Notes: generated by a model not told the origin, from the letters alone. DNA of 64,000 nucleotides from SIRX01 sp965213905 (GCA_965213905.1 CBDCAK010000001.1:124001-188000), one strand, 5' to 3'; positions 34,742-43,420 are shown, counted from the first letter of the stretch. Program-made: numbers and translations.

Positions 34742-35376
34742 TCGAAGTCATACGTATTCTCATTGCCGATGATCACCCGGTCGTAAGGTCCGGCCTCGAG
34801 AGCATGCTCTCCAAACAGCCCAACTTCGAGGTGGTAGGAGAAGCGGACAACGGCCGCGAAGCCGTGAAACTCTCCGACGAGCTACGACCCGATGTCGTAC
34901 TCATGGACCTCAGAATGCCCGAGATGGACGGGGTCGCTGCCACGGAGCGGATCCGGGCTCGCCACCCTAAAACGAACGTCCTAGTCCTCACTACCTACGA
35001 CTCCGACACGGACATCCTGCGCGCCGTGGAAGCGGGTGCGACCGGGTATCTGCTGAAGGACTCCCCCCGCGAGGAGCTCTACGAAGCGGTCAGGGCTACA
35101 GCCTCGGGTCGAGTGCTCCTTGCCCCTGTGGTAACGCAGAGATTGATGAGTCACATAAGAGAATCCAGCCAGCGGGCGCTGAGCAGACGGGAGCTTGAGG
35201 TGCTGGATCTGGTGCGCCGGGGCCTGAGCAACAAGGAGGTTGCGCGCAGCCTCCACCTCAGCGAGGCAACCATCAAAACACACCTGATCCACATCTACGG
35301 CAAACTTGATGTCGACGACCGCACCTCGGCGGTAAACGTCGCCCTGGAGCGAGGTATACTCAGCCTGCGAACCTAG
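34738..35376 (+). CDS. LuxR/NarL-family response regulator
   Basis: Receiver: ILIADDHPVVRSGLESMLSK, the phosphoacceptor Asp in VVLMDLRMPEMDGVAA, and Thr and Lys in LTTYDS and LLKDSP. Output: the LuxR helix-turn-helix LSRRELEVLDLVRRGLSNKEVA. It starts with GTG 34738 overlapping the kinase stop (GTGA). It probably controls the ABC exporter genes upstream. It is closely similar to the regulator at 57900. Confidence 0.9.
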   Translation: MIEVIRILIADDHPVVRSGLESMLSKQPNFEVVGEADNGREAVKLSDELRPDVVLMDLRMPEMDGVAATERIRARHPKTNVLVLTTYDSDTDILRAVEAGATGYLLKDSPREELYEAVRATASGRVLLAPVVTQRLMSHIRESSQRALSRRELEVLDLVRRGLSNKEVARSLHLSEATIKTHLIHIYGKLDVDDRTSAVNVALERGILSLRT

Positions 35377-35378
35377 TC

Positions 35379-35447
35379 GAGAGCATAAAGAAGTGGGGCC
35401 ATCCTCCGTATCTCTCAACAGAGTTGCCCCGGGAATTTTATGCTCTC
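35379..35447. repeat. Inverted repeat after the two-component operon
   Basis: GAGAGCATAAA (35379-35389) and TTTATGCTCTC (35437-35447) are exact complements. Inside, GGGGC and GCCCC form a second pair. It could be an operon terminator or a miniature inverted-repeat relic. The ATG of a short frame lies in the right arm. Confidence 0.5.
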
Positions 35448-35562
35448 CAAGCACGTAGAAGAGCTCTTGGAAGAGGACATGCCGGCCAGGATCGCGGCAG
35501 AGAGGTTACGAACGGCCTGGCTCAAGGACCGGCACGAAGTGTGGGGTGGTTACGGCGAGTAA
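35440..35562 (+). CDS. Possible 40-residue protein
   Basis: Reads MLSKHVEELLEEDMPARIAA, then ERLRTAWLKDRHEVWGGYGE. It is helical and charged, with codons like real genes, but lacks a convincing ribosome site and has its start inside an inverted repeat. It may be a remnant. Confidence 0.3.
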   Translation: MLSKHVEELLEEDMPARIAAERLRTAWLKDRHEVWGGYGE

Positions 35563-35590
35563 GGAAGGTTTCTCGTGACCGAGGTCTCTG

Positions 35591-35854
35591 GTGACCCTTA
35601 GCATGGCGCAGCGCCGGGTTCTTGAAGACTGGATGCGTTCCAAGGGAATAGGCCAGTGCCCGGCTTGCGGGGAGAATCGTTGGCGCTTCGCTGAAGCTGC
35701 CTATGTCAGGGCACTGTTGGAAAAGGGCGAGGAGGACCTGACCGAGGGCGATGGGGTGGTGAAGATCCCCTGCGGTAACTGCGGGTATGTGGCGCTCTTC
35801 GACGCCGAGATGCTCGGCATCAGAGGAGTATGGGCGCAAGACAGGAACCCGTAG
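35591..35854 (+). CDS. Small zinc-ribbon-like protein
   Basis: An 87-residue protein with two CxxC pairs: QCPACGENRW near residue 23 and PCGNCGYVALF near 60, which would bind one zinc ion. The middle (FAEAAYVRALLEKGEEDLTE) is helical. GTG 35591 or ATG 35603 could start it. I cannot name the family. It reads in the same direction as the DsrE gene. Confidence 0.6.
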   Translation: MTLSMAQRRVLEDWMRSKGIGQCPACGENRWRFAEAAYVRALLEKGEEDLTEGDGVVKIPCGNCGYVALFDAEMLGIRGVWAQDRNP

Positions 35855-36157
35855 CGCGCCATGGACTCTCAAAACGTTAAATTTCGGAAAGCAGCAACCG
35901 GACCGGCGGGAGGGGGGAAATAGCCAGCCCGGATACTGTAATACGCTGAGTATAGGATCGGGCCAAGCCCTCGTCATCCCCTAAACGGGTGATATTTGAT
36001 CTTGTTGTCAAACCGTTATCGGAACGAAGCCAACCCGCAACATCGAACCCTTATTCATCCAACTACCGAATAGGTTAGCCTTCTCGGAAGTTCGTTGCCC
36101 GATGACGGGTTTTGGGTACTTAGTAACCGTAAGCCATGGAAACATGGAAAGGAGGAG
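35855..36157. other. Intergenic, nothing recognised
   Basis: About 300 bases before the DsrE gene. No gene, repeat or RNA is evident. It should hold the promoter of the DsrE gene. Confidence 0.4.
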
Positions 36158-36526
36158 ATGAGATTAGTGTACATAGTTACCGAGGGGATGGACGACCCTA
36201 CGCTGGCCTCGGTCCCACTGCATATCGCGGCCAACGGTACTTTAGAGATCGGGCAGGACACCTCGGTGGTCCTGGCGGGGGACGCAACGGACCTGGTTGT
36301 AGGCGGCAACGCCGAGCGTGTGGAAGGCGTCGGTGTGCCTTCGATGCGAGAGTTGTTGAGCAAGTTGAGGGAGCACGAGGTCCCGGTGTATGTTTGAAAG
36401 GGATGCGCACTCGCCCGTGGGGCGACAGAGAAGCAGGAGAGCCTGAAGGTTGTCAATGACCAGTGGGCGGAGCCACCCGACGTGGCGAGGCTGTGTGGGG
36501 AGGCCGACCAAGTACTCACTTTCTAG
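36158..36526 (+). CDS. DsrE-family protein with in-frame TGA; candidate selenoprotein
   Basis: MRLVYIVTEGMDDPTLASVP and VPSMRELLSKLREHEVPVYV match DsrE/DsrF-like sulfur-handling proteins, small soluble subunits that carry persulfide on Cys. A TGA at 36395-36397 (residue 80) is followed in frame by KGCALARGATEKQESLKVVN and DVARLCGEADQVLTF, the expected end of the family, to TAG at 36526. In relatives the TGA position is the first Cys of a CxxC motif, giving UxxC here. A hairpin at 36411-36425 fits a bacterial SECIS. ATG 36158 directly follows GGAGG. Without recoding the product would be only 79 residues. The alternative is a Cys-to-stop pseudogene. Confidence 0.7.
36411..36425 (+). promoter_or_regulatory. 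Candidate bacterial SECIS hairpin
   Basis: TCGCCC-GTG-GGGCGA forms a six-pair stem with a three-base loop beginning with G. The loop lies 20 bases after the TGA, within the distance range I recall for SelB-binding SECIS elements in bacteria. Confidence 0.5.
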
Positions 36527-36559
36527 GCCAAACATGTCCATACTACCAAGGAGGCGCTA

Positions 36560-36964
36560 ATGATTAATGCTGAACCCGAAACCATCGTTAGGGAGGCCAA
36601 GACCGTCGCGGTGGTGGGAGCTTCCAATGACCCCGAGAAATACAGCCACGAGGTAGGCAGCTACCTCAAAGAGCAAGGCTACCGTATCATCCCGGTGAAC
36701 CCTACAGAGGAGGAAGTGCTCGGGGAGCGCGCCTACGATACGGTAGATCAGGTGCCTGAGGAGGTCGACGTGGTGGAAGTATTTCTCCCCGCCGAGAAGA
36801 CGCCGCAGATCGCCCAGGACGCGGTACGGGCCGGTGCCAAGGTGCTGTGGCTGCAGGAAGGCATCGAGAACCAGGAGGCGCGCCAGATAGCCGAAGAAGG
36901 AGGGCTCGCCTACGTCGAGGATAGGTGTATGCGCAAAACACACGAAAGCCTACAGAAGAGTTAA
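36560..36964 (+). CDS. CoA-binding (YccU-like) domain protein
   Basis: A Rossmann-type CoA_binding protein of 134 residues: KTVAVVGASNDPEKYSHEVG, YLKEQGYRIIPVNPTEEEVL, DVVEVFLPAEKTPQIAQDAV and VLWLQEGIENQEARQIAEEG. A conserved Cys follows in EDRCMRKTH. The family binds CoA or related nucleotides; its physiological role is unsettled. It starts 33 bases after the DsrE stop and may be its operon partner. Confidence 0.9.
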   Translation: MINAEPETIVREAKTVAVVGASNDPEKYSHEVGSYLKEQGYRIIPVNPTEEEVLGERAYDTVDQVPEEVDVVEVFLPAEKTPQIAQDAVRAGAKVLWLQEGIENQEARQIAEEGGLAYVEDRCMRKTHESLQKS

Positions 36965-37027
36965 GCACCTCTATCCGACCAGCAAACCCTACCCGAGTGA
37001 GGTCATGGAAACTCGGAGAAGGAAGAG

Positions 37028-37960
37028 ATGAACAACCCCAAATCATACGAGATCGTCAAAGAGGCGGAGGATCTCCTCGGCGATGTAGTCGATCTCTGGG
37101 AGGCGGAAGGCAAGAACGACCTCCCGCTCGCCCGCCGGACCCGCGGAGTGCTCGACCGGCTTGAGGCGTGGCAAGACGGAGCATCCGGAGAGGGAATGGA
37201 GTCCGGAGAGCCGGTAGGCAACGAGGCAGAGGAGGTGTGCGTGGCTCAATACGCCGCGCTAGAGCGTATCGCAAGTGGTGTGCGGCCTTCCGGAGGAGCA
37301 GGTAATAAAAGCCTGTCCATGCTCACTTTGCGTGAGGCCCGCGGCATCGCTCAAAACGCCCTCCACCTCTCAGAAGACCGTGTAAGCGGAAGGCGGACAG
37401 CAAATCGGGAAGCGACGCACGAGGCCGAGCGTCTGCGCGACCGGGCACTCTCCGGCGACCTCGAAGGCACCAAGAGGGAGGCTCACCGTATCCTGGAGCG
37501 CAACGAGGCGCAGGATGTGGGCGGCCAGGGGGAGACTCTACGGGCATTCGCCCAGACGCTGCTGGGTTTCCTGGAAGGCAAAGTCGGCCTGGACGTCCGG
37601 CGGGCGGCGACCTTCGGTAGCGTGCGGCGCGAACGGGAGGCCCGGGAGGCCGCCGAGCGCAATGTCGAGCGGATAGAGCAGGAAGCGGCCGGGTTACGCC
37701 GGACACTCGGGTGGTACGCTGAACAGAGCAACTACCGTCTGCCCCACGGTCATTTAAGACAATCCGAACATCCTAAGAGCTTGGCCGGCCGCGACGGGGG
37801 ACAGAAGGCCCGCAAGGCGCTAGAGGAGACCGATTGTGGCCGAGAAGCTGCGCGGCAACTCGGGGCAGCAGAGGAGTTCGTCCAACGGATGCGGGCTGGT
37901 CTCGAGTACTATGAAGAAGCACTCACCAAGGGCGAACCACCGGCCGGAGGAGGCGGCTAA
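37028..37960 (+). CDS. Hypothetical helical protein
   Basis: A 310-residue soluble protein dominated by charged helices, for example SYEIVKEAEDLLGDVVDLWE, REREAREAAERNVERIEQEA and AAEEFVQRMRAGLEYYEEAL, ending in a Gly-rich tail. I do not recognise a family. AGGAAGAG precedes ATG 37028. It converges with the integrase gene at 37965, with only four bases between stops. Confidence 0.65.
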   Translation: MNNPKSYEIVKEAEDLLGDVVDLWEAEGKNDLPLARRTRGVLDRLEAWQDGASGEGMESGEPVGNEAEEVCVAQYAALERIASGVRPSGGAGNKSLSMLTLREARGIAQNALHLSEDRVSGRRTANREATHEAERLRDRALSGDLEGTKREAHRILERNEAQDVGGQGETLRAFAQTLLGFLEGKVGLDVRRAATFGSVRREREAREAAERNVERIEQEAAGLRRTLGWYAEQSNYRLPHGHLRQSEHPKSLAGRDGGQKARKALEETDCGREAARQLGAAEEFVQRMRAGLEYYEEALTKGEPPAGGGG

Positions 37961-37964
37961 GAGC

Positions 37965-39110
37965 TCAGAGTCTCGCCACCCCGACCCTGGCACGCTGCTC
38001 GTCGGAGAGGGCGTACTTCATCACCTGGGAGAGGTCGGAGTGTCCCATAAGCTCCGCAAGCTCCCTCACCTGCCCCAAGTTCTCCTGCAGGTACCAGGTT
38101 CCGAACGTGCGCCTGAGGTCGTGGGGCTTTATCCCCACCTTCTTGATACTGCTCTGCCTGACCCACTTGTACAAGCGTCGGCGCAAGGTGTTCTCCGTTA
38201 CCTTTCTTCCCTTATCGTTCAAGAAAAGGTGGGGAGCACGGTCCTCCCCGGCCGATAATAGTTCATTCCTGGCCCGCAGGTAGCGTCTCAAGGATTTCCT
38301 GAGCTTCGGACTCATCGGCACCACCCGCTCCTTGTTGCCCTTGCCCCGTGCCACCCTTACCTCCTCCTCGCCGCGGGAGAAGGAGAGGTCCTCTACGGTT
38401 AGTGCTGTCGTTTCCTCTATCCTGAGGCCCGCGTAAATCATTACCGAGAAGGCCGCATGATCCCGGGCAGCGAGCGCCCGCGCTACCGCCCGTCTGCTCG
38501 CCGCTTTCACGTCCTGGGCTGGCTCTATTGAACCTTCCGTTTCCTGGCTGGCAGCTACCGCTAGGGGAGAGAGGAGCATCTCGGCTTCACGCTTGGTCAG
38601 ATAGGAGCGTTTCGGGGACCGCTGATGGAAGCGCACCTCGTCGAGATCCTCCATAGGGTCGGGTAGTTTGTACCTTCTGGAGATGGTCTTGAAGAAGCTC
38701 CTCAAAACGGCCAGATGGCTCTTGCGGGAGGTGTCCGATAGGCCGCGTTCCTTGAGGTGGACCACATAGGCCTCTATGTCGTCGGCGCCCATATCTATAT
38801 AGGGTGCGTCCACCGGGGCACCGGCGGTAGGGGCGCCAGCGGTACCGGCCGAGTCCTTCTCTACAGCCGTATCTATATAGGATGGCGTATAGGATGGCGC
38901 GCCGTCTTCGCCGAGTCGTGCCGCCATCCATCGCTGGAAGAGGTCAAGCTTCTTGCGGTACTCGTCTATGGTCCTCTCAGCGCGCCCACCGGCGCGCTTG
39001 GCCGAGAGGAAGAAGTGAATTGCGTCGCCGAGGTAGAGCTCGCCGATTTCTTCGTCCCCGACCTGCCAGATGCGTTCGTCCGAGCCGCTTTCCGTCGCCA
39101 TCGTGCCCAT
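37965..39110 (-). CDS. Tyrosine recombinase / integrase
   Basis: The N-terminal core-binding domain (AERTIDEYRKKLDLFQRWMA) is interrupted by a low-complexity insert with repeated PSY/PYID and TAGAP units. The catalytic domain has Arg in IYAGLRIEE, Lys in RGKGNKERV, HDLRR, GHSD and Tyr in VMKYAL. It is probably active. A mobile-element origin is possible, but no att site was identified. Confidence 0.9.
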   Translation of the reverse strand: MGTMATESGSDERIWQVGDEEIGELYLGDAIHFFLSAKRAGGRAERTIDEYRKKLDLFQRWMAARLGEDGAPSYTPSYIDTAVEKDSAGTAGAPTAGAPVDAPYIDMGADDIEAYVVHLKERGLSDTSRKSHLAVLRSFFKTISRRYKLPDPMEDLDEVRFHQRSPKRSYLTKREAEMLLSPLAVAASQETEGSIEPAQDVKAASRRAVARALAARDHAAFSVMIYAGLRIEETTALTVEDLSFSRGEEEVRVARGKGNKERVVPMSPKLRKSLRRYLRARNELLSAGEDRAPHLFLNDKGRKVTENTLRRRLYKWVRQSSIKKVGIKPHDLRRTFGTWYLQENLGQVRELAELMGHSDLSQVMKYALSDEQRARVGVARL

Positions 39111-39281
39111 CCTCTCTCAACAGCCAATATGAAGATACTCTCTATTATCTTACACGCTGGAAAGCGAGTATTCAGCTTATTTATGGGGTTTTGGTCGCTA
39201 TAGCCGACAAAGACGAATTATCTTACACGGGCAGGGCGGTGGTTTTGGTCCTCGATGACGTGATCGAAGTCCATCAGTCCT

Positions 39282-39746
39282 CTACTCTGTTTGCTTGGTG
39301 AGGTTGGTGTCTGGGTGGACGAACGGGTTCTCGACTCTTACCCCTTCGTAGCTCTGTCCGGGATTCAGATCCTCGGAGTAGAGCACCTCACATCCTGCCG
39401 CGGCCGCACTCCTTACTATCATCGCGTCCCAAAATGAGATCTGCGAGTGCCGGTGAATATCTATGGCTGAGAGCACGTCCTGGGAGCCGGGACGGTGAAC
39501 CATCCAGTGAGAGTAGTCCTCGACGATCTGGCGGGCCTGTTCGGCGCCGAGAGGCTTTTGCAGCTTGCGGGTCACGTTCACGAAGAACTCCTGTAGCACC
39601 TGCACGCTCAGGTACCCCGACCCTCTACGCCAGAGTGTCTCTACGAGACCGCGGGCCACCTCCCGCTTGTCCCCGGCACTCCGGTCGTGGGCGTAGAGCA
39701 GGATATTGGAATCCACAAACGCGCGTTCGGCTTCATCGCTATCCAA
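39282..39746 (-). CDS. PIN-domain toxin (VapC-type)
   Basis: AFVDSNILLYAHDRSAGDKR has the first Asp, SVQVLQEFFVNVTR the second acidic residue and SFWDAMIVRSAAAAGCEVLY-SEDL the third and fourth, giving a full PIN active site. It lies 11 bases downstream of a ribbon-helix-helix antitoxin gene. Expected to be a Mg-dependent RNase. Confidence 0.85.
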   Translation of the reverse strand: MDSDEAERAFVDSNILLYAHDRSAGDKREVARGLVETLWRRGSGYLSVQVLQEFFVNVTRKLQKPLGAEQARQIVEDYSHWMVHRPGSQDVLSAIDIHRHSQISFWDAMIVRSAAAAGCEVLYSEDLNPGQSYEGVRVENPFVHPDTNLTKQTE

Positions 39747-39757
39747 GGCGCCGGCCC

Positions 39758-40024
39758 TTAGCGTTCATGACGCTCATGAAGTTCGTCCCTGCTCCAGCCC
39801 CTCTTTCCTCCGGTGCCAAGATCTAAGCCGTCCTGGAGCCTGTTGAGGCTGCGTTCCCTGGCAGCCCGGTATCCATGCTCTTCCTCTACAAGCTCTTGAA
39901 GCACCCGGGCCATCAGCGCCGAGATCGAGGTCTCCCTTTGTGCTGCAATAACCTTTGCCTCTCGAACAACCTCTTTGGGCAAAGAGAGCGTGATGTTCTG
40001 CCGCACTTGTTTGTCAGTCGCCAC
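39758..40024 (-). CDS. Ribbon-helix-helix antitoxin
   Basis: RQNITLSLPKEVVREAKVIA-AQRETSISALM is the strand-helix-helix of CopG/MetJ-like repressors. The charged C-terminal tail would bind the PIN toxin encoded downstream. Directly repeated ACGTGGGT units at 40111-40125 upstream are possible operator sites. Confidence 0.8.
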   Translation of the reverse strand: MATDKQVRQNITLSLPKEVVREAKVIAAQRETSISALMARVLQELVEEEHGYRAARERSLNRLQDGLDLGTGGKRGWSRDELHERHER

Positions 40025-40239
40025 CTAAAAACTCCCTACTTCCGCCTGTCCCTACGGAGCTTACAATCTCTGGCTGGACGTCACATTCATAACAGTGTAG
40101 CACGTATTTACGTGGGTACGTGGGTACTGGCAGGGATCACTTCTTGGTTTCTGTGACGAGTTTTTGTGCCGCATTTCGGCAGATTCGTACGTTTCCAATG
40201 CTCCAGGAGACTAAAACTCGCACCAGAAGGTTAGTTCTC

Positions 40240-41409
40240 TTACGAGTCTCTTGCGGTAGGTCGATCCTCGACGCGCCCTGTGGCGCATACCGGAAACCCG
40301 TCCACGATGGTTTGACTAGCGGTGGGCAGACCTAGTCGTCGTTCCACTATCACCAGATCAGCCGCTGCCCCTTCCCGGATATTGCCCCTCTCGTTCATGC
40401 CTATGGCGTATGCGGGACCAGAAGAGACCAACTGAATTGCCTCAGGTAGACCAATCTCGTCGCGTTCCGCCAGCCGGAAGGCGGCCACCAGCATACTAGG
40501 GGGATGATAGTCGGAGCAGAGGCCGTCCACGAGCCCGAGCCTGACTGCTTCGGAGACAGAAAGGTTTCCCCCGGACGATTTGCCCCTGACAGCGTTCGGG
40601 GCGCCTAGGAAAACCGAGAGTTCAAGCTCCTTAGCCCGCAGGGCGGTTTCGGCGTTGATAGGAAACTCTGAGATCTCGACCCCCTTCTTGGAGAGTAAAT
40701 CAACTTTTCCTGGACTATCGTCGTCGTGGGATGCGAATATAACCCCAGCGCTTCTAGATGCGCGAGAGAGGCGGTCCGTCCGGTCGGCAACTATCCCATT
40801 CTCTACAAGACTCGCTCGTTCTATTGCGGCAGCGACCTCCGAATCGTCGACACTCAGGTCTTCGGTCCAGTAGCGCCTGAACCACTCCAGGTCGCTAAAT
40901 TGTCCTTGGCCTGGAGTGTGGTCCATCATAGAAACGATCCTAACATCGCACGAACTCAGGATCTCTTTGACCGCCTCGACTGTCCCGTCTTCGGGTAGCT
41001 CACAACGTACATGGAGCTTGTTATGCACCAGGCCCTCTTCCCGAAACCGGTCCACCACCTCGCACAGGAGGCGCGCGCGGTCCGGACTCCGCTTAGTATC
41101 CCGCATGAAGGATATGGCGTGAAAGCCGGAAGTGATCCCACATCCAGCGAAGATACGGTCTGTCTCCAGGAATGCGATCTTGGCCATAAACTCCACACCC
41201 GGACGTGGGACGAGTTGCTGTTCTATGACGTCAGAATGCAGATCTACTAGACCAGGTAGCACGTATCTCCCAGCGGCATCAATTGTTTGCCCGGAGCGTT
41301 CTGGACGAGATAAGAGACCTGCAATCCGGCCTTCCTCTATCACGACCGTCGCGCCTTCGAGCACCGCCTCCTGAGTTACGACCCTTGCGTTGTTGATCGC
41401 CCGTAGCAT
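40240..41409 (-). CDS. phnM: RPnTP diphosphatase (alpha-D-ribose 1-methylphosphonate 5-triphosphate)
   Basis: Removes pyrophosphate from ribose-1-phosphonate-5-triphosphate in the C-P lyase pathway. An amidohydrolase barrel: YVLPGLVDLHSDVIEQQLVP metal site, CGITSGFHAIS, MMDHTPGQGQF, FASHDDDSP and GLCSDYHPPSML. All signature segments are kept over 389 residues. It is the last gene of the phn operon, 4 bases after phnL. The 40025-40239 stretch downstream contains no gene. Confidence 0.9.
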   Translation of the reverse strand: MLRAINNARVVTQEAVLEGATVVIEEGRIAGLLSRPERSGQTIDAAGRYVLPGLVDLHSDVIEQQLVPRPGVEFMAKIAFLETDRIFAGCGITSGFHAISFMRDTKRSPDRARLLCEVVDRFREEGLVHNKLHVRCELPEDGTVEAVKEILSSCDVRIVSMMDHTPGQGQFSDLEWFRRYWTEDLSVDDSEVAAAIERASLVENGIVADRTDRLSRASRSAGVIFASHDDDSPGKVDLLSKKGVEISEFPINAETALRAKELELSVFLGAPNAVRGKSSGGNLSVSEAVRLGLVDGLCSDYHPPSMLVAAFRLAERDEIGLPEAIQLVSSGPAYAIGMNERGNIREGAAADLVIVERRLGLPTASQTIVDGFPVCATGRVEDRPTARDS

Positions 41410-41413
41410 TGCC

Positions 41414-42163
41414 TCACGTACTCATCGGAAGCTCGGCTACTTCTCTGGCGAGACCGCACCATCGCACGTCCCCATCCTCCAACACAAGAGCACGATCAGC
41501 CAGGACCCCAACGGTGTGTGTGTCGTGGAAGACCCCGAGCATGGTGGTCCCCGCCCGTTTCAAGTTTATTATCGCGTTCATCGCTAAAGAGCGAGTTTCG
41601 GCGTCGAGAGCGCTCGTGGGCTCGTCCAGGAGCAGCAGGGCTGGTCGGGTGACTAGCGCCCGCGCCAGGTTCACCCGCTGCCGCTCGCCACCACTCATCG
41701 TTGCCGGGTACGCTTCCCAGAGGTTAGGGGGCAAACCTAACGAGTTCATTATCGAGGAGGCACGGTTGCGTGCCTCCTCCGGATCTGCGCCACGGTGGAG
41801 AAGCGGTTCAGCTACAACATCGCAGGCCGATGTCCTCGGTACGGCGTGGAGAAACTGGGAGACGTAGCCGACCTCACGTTCGCGCAGCCGCAAGACCTCG
41901 CGATCTGAGGCAGCTGCCAGGTTCACGATCTTACTCTCGGAGTAGTAGAAGACCCCACCCCGTGTGGGTAGGTAGCGTCGATAGATGCACCTAAGGAGCG
42001 AGGATTTGCCCGAACCTGAACGTCCGACTATGGCCAGGAACTCACCGGGCTCAACAGAAAAGCTCACGTCTTTGAGAGCGTGTAAAGTCCGTCCTTCCAG
42101 CATGTGCAGTGTGAAATCTTTGGAGAGCGATTCTACTTTCAGGTGGTACATCTTCCTCCTCAT
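41414..42163 (-). CDS. phnL: C-P lyase ABC-type subunit
   Basis: ATP-binding cassette of the C-P lyase complex, not a transporter. Walker A GRSGSGKSSLLRCIYRRY, YVSQFLHAVPRTSACDVVAEP, signature TMSGGERQRVNLARAL and Walker B LLLLDEPTSALD. The Q-loop residues VSQFL are typical of PhnL. It lies 7 bases after phnK. Confidence 0.9.
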   Translation of the reverse strand: MRRKMYHLKVESLSKDFTLHMLEGRTLHALKDVSFSVEPGEFLAIVGRSGSGKSSLLRCIYRRYLPTRGGVFYYSESKIVNLAAASDREVLRLREREVGYVSQFLHAVPRTSACDVVAEPLLHRGADPEEARNRASSIMNSLGLPPNLWEAYPATMSGGERQRVNLARALVTRPALLLLDEPTSALDAETRSLAMNAIINLKRAGTTMLGVFHDTHTVGVLADRALVLEDGDVRWCGLAREVAELPMST

Positions 42164-42170
42164 TGCGGCG

Positions 42171-43001
42171 TTATAAGACGGAGCTAACTAGAAGTTGTGT
42201 GTACGCATGCTGGGGGTCTTCCAGAATCTGGTCAGTCAAGCCCGTCTCCACGACCCGTCCATTACGCATCACCAGAGTCCGCTCGGTGAGGAGACGAATT
42301 ATGCCAAGATCGTGTGATATTACGAGTGTCGCTACACCAGTTTCCATCTGTATATCCCGAACGAGATCCAGGATTTTCGCTTGCACGGAAACATCCAGTC
42401 CTGTTGTGGGTTCGTCAAGTATAAGTAGGGCAGGACGATTGGCGAGCGCCTTAGCGAGTTGCACCCGCTGGCGCATTCCGCCGGAGAAGTGACGCGGAGC
42501 CTCATCCATCCGGTCCGTTGGGGTCTCAGCCCGGTCGAGCAGATCCGAAGCCCGGCTCCGCATTCTCCCAACATGCCGCCAGTCCGCCGCCAGCAGCCGC
42601 TCGACCACATTGCCGCCGGCGGTTACGTCTAGGTCCAAACCCTGCTGCGGGGTTTGGTAGACAATGCCGATATCGAAGTTTCTTAGCTTCCTCTTTTGGG
42701 TGGCGTTGGCAACAAACATATCGCGCCCGCCGAAAGGAGTAAAGCGTGCCTCGCCAGTCGTAGGCTCTATATCGAAAGCGAGGCAGCCAGCGACCGTGCT
42801 TTTGCCGCTACCGGATTCACCGACAACACCAAGCACCTCCCCAGGACCCACCTCGAACGTTACACCGGCGCAGGCAACGACGGAACCGCAGTGGGGGCAG
42901 GTATTTGTCCCGGTATGAGGGCTGGTTTCCTCAAGGCACCGGTCGCATCCGGGGCCGTAGATGCGGGTCAAATCCTCTACCTCCAGCACCAAGTCGTTCA
43001 C
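42171..43001 (-). CDS. phnK: C-P lyase ABC-type subunit with zinc-ribbon insert
   Basis: Walker A GESGSGKSTVAGCLAFD, signature HFSGGMRQRVQLAKAL, Walker B LLILDEPTTGLD and SHDLGIIRLLTERT. In E. coli PhnK binds the PhnGHIJ core. Between the first two strands there is an extra CDRCLEETSPHTGTNTCPHCG with four Cys, which looks like a zinc knuckle and is absent from the E. coli protein. ATG 43001 overlaps the GNAT stop as ATGA. Confidence 0.9.
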   Translation of the reverse strand: MNDLVLEVEDLTRIYGPGCDRCLEETSPHTGTNTCPHCGSVVACAGVTFEVGPGEVLGVVGESGSGKSTVAGCLAFDIEPTTGEARFTPFGGRDMFVANATQKRKLRNFDIGIVYQTPQQGLDLDVTAGGNVVERLLAADWRHVGRMRSRASDLLDRAETPTDRMDEAPRHFSGGMRQRVQLAKALANRPALLILDEPTTGLDVSVQAKILDLVRDIQMETGVATLVISHDLGIIRLLTERTLVMRNGRVVETGLTDQILEDPQHAYTQLLVSSVL

Positions 43002-43420
43002 GGCGTCACCTCAAACCTCGAGCGGTAGAGAGAATGAAACTCCTCCCGCTCGAGCTTCGAGCAGAGCGCCAGCTTGTACGCCCTGGCCTCTCTAGCACGC
43101 TCCACCGCTTCCCGCATAAGCGCCGCGCCGATTCCCTCTCTTCGGCGCTCTTTGTCCACCGCGACGTTCTCGACTACCGCGTAAGGTTTTCCGCCATGGA
43201 CGGGATTTGGGAGAACTGCCATGACGAGGGTTCCCACTGTTTCGTCATAGCCTTCGGCTATAAGTGTCTCTTGATTCGGATCGATGAGTAGCCGAGTAAA
43301 GATGTTCCCAGCTTCAGAACCCGCTAGAGCTTTTCCTTCCGTGTTCGGGCCTTCGAGAGGGCTGTAGAGTTCAAGCAGGCGGTTCAAGTCCTCCGGGCGG
43401 GCATCGCGTAACCTCATCAC
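42998..43420 (-). CDS. GNAT acetyltransferase in phn operon (PhnO-like)
   Basis: RLRDARPEDLNRLLELY, YAVVENVAVDKERRREGIGA (motif A with the RRxGIG CoA-binding loop) and LALCSKLEREEFHSLYRS. Its location between phnJ and phnK, with ATGA overlaps on both sides, suggests aminoalkylphosphonate N-acetylation like PhnO. Sequence alone does not prove the substrate. Confidence 0.8.
   Translation of the reverse strand: MMRLRDARPEDLNRLLELYSPLEGPNTEGKALAGSEAGNIFTRLLIDPNQETLIAEGYDETVGTLVMAVLPNPVHGGKPYAVVENVAVDKERRREGIGAALMREAVERAREARAYKLALCSKLEREEFHSLYRSRFEVTP

Noticed and set aside
36095..36157. Upstream ATG 36095 for the DsrE gene
   Set aside because: It adds 21 non-family residues; ATG 36158 has an adjacent GGAGG and begins at the first beta strand.
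37323..37731. Minus-strand Pro/Arg-rich frames over the 310-residue gene
   Set aside because: Typical high-GC shadows of a helical charged protein on the other strand.
39170..39190. TTATTTATGGGGTTTTGG as a fourth hairpin repeat copy
   Set aside because: Only the right arm resembles the repeat; the AAAACC left arm is absent.
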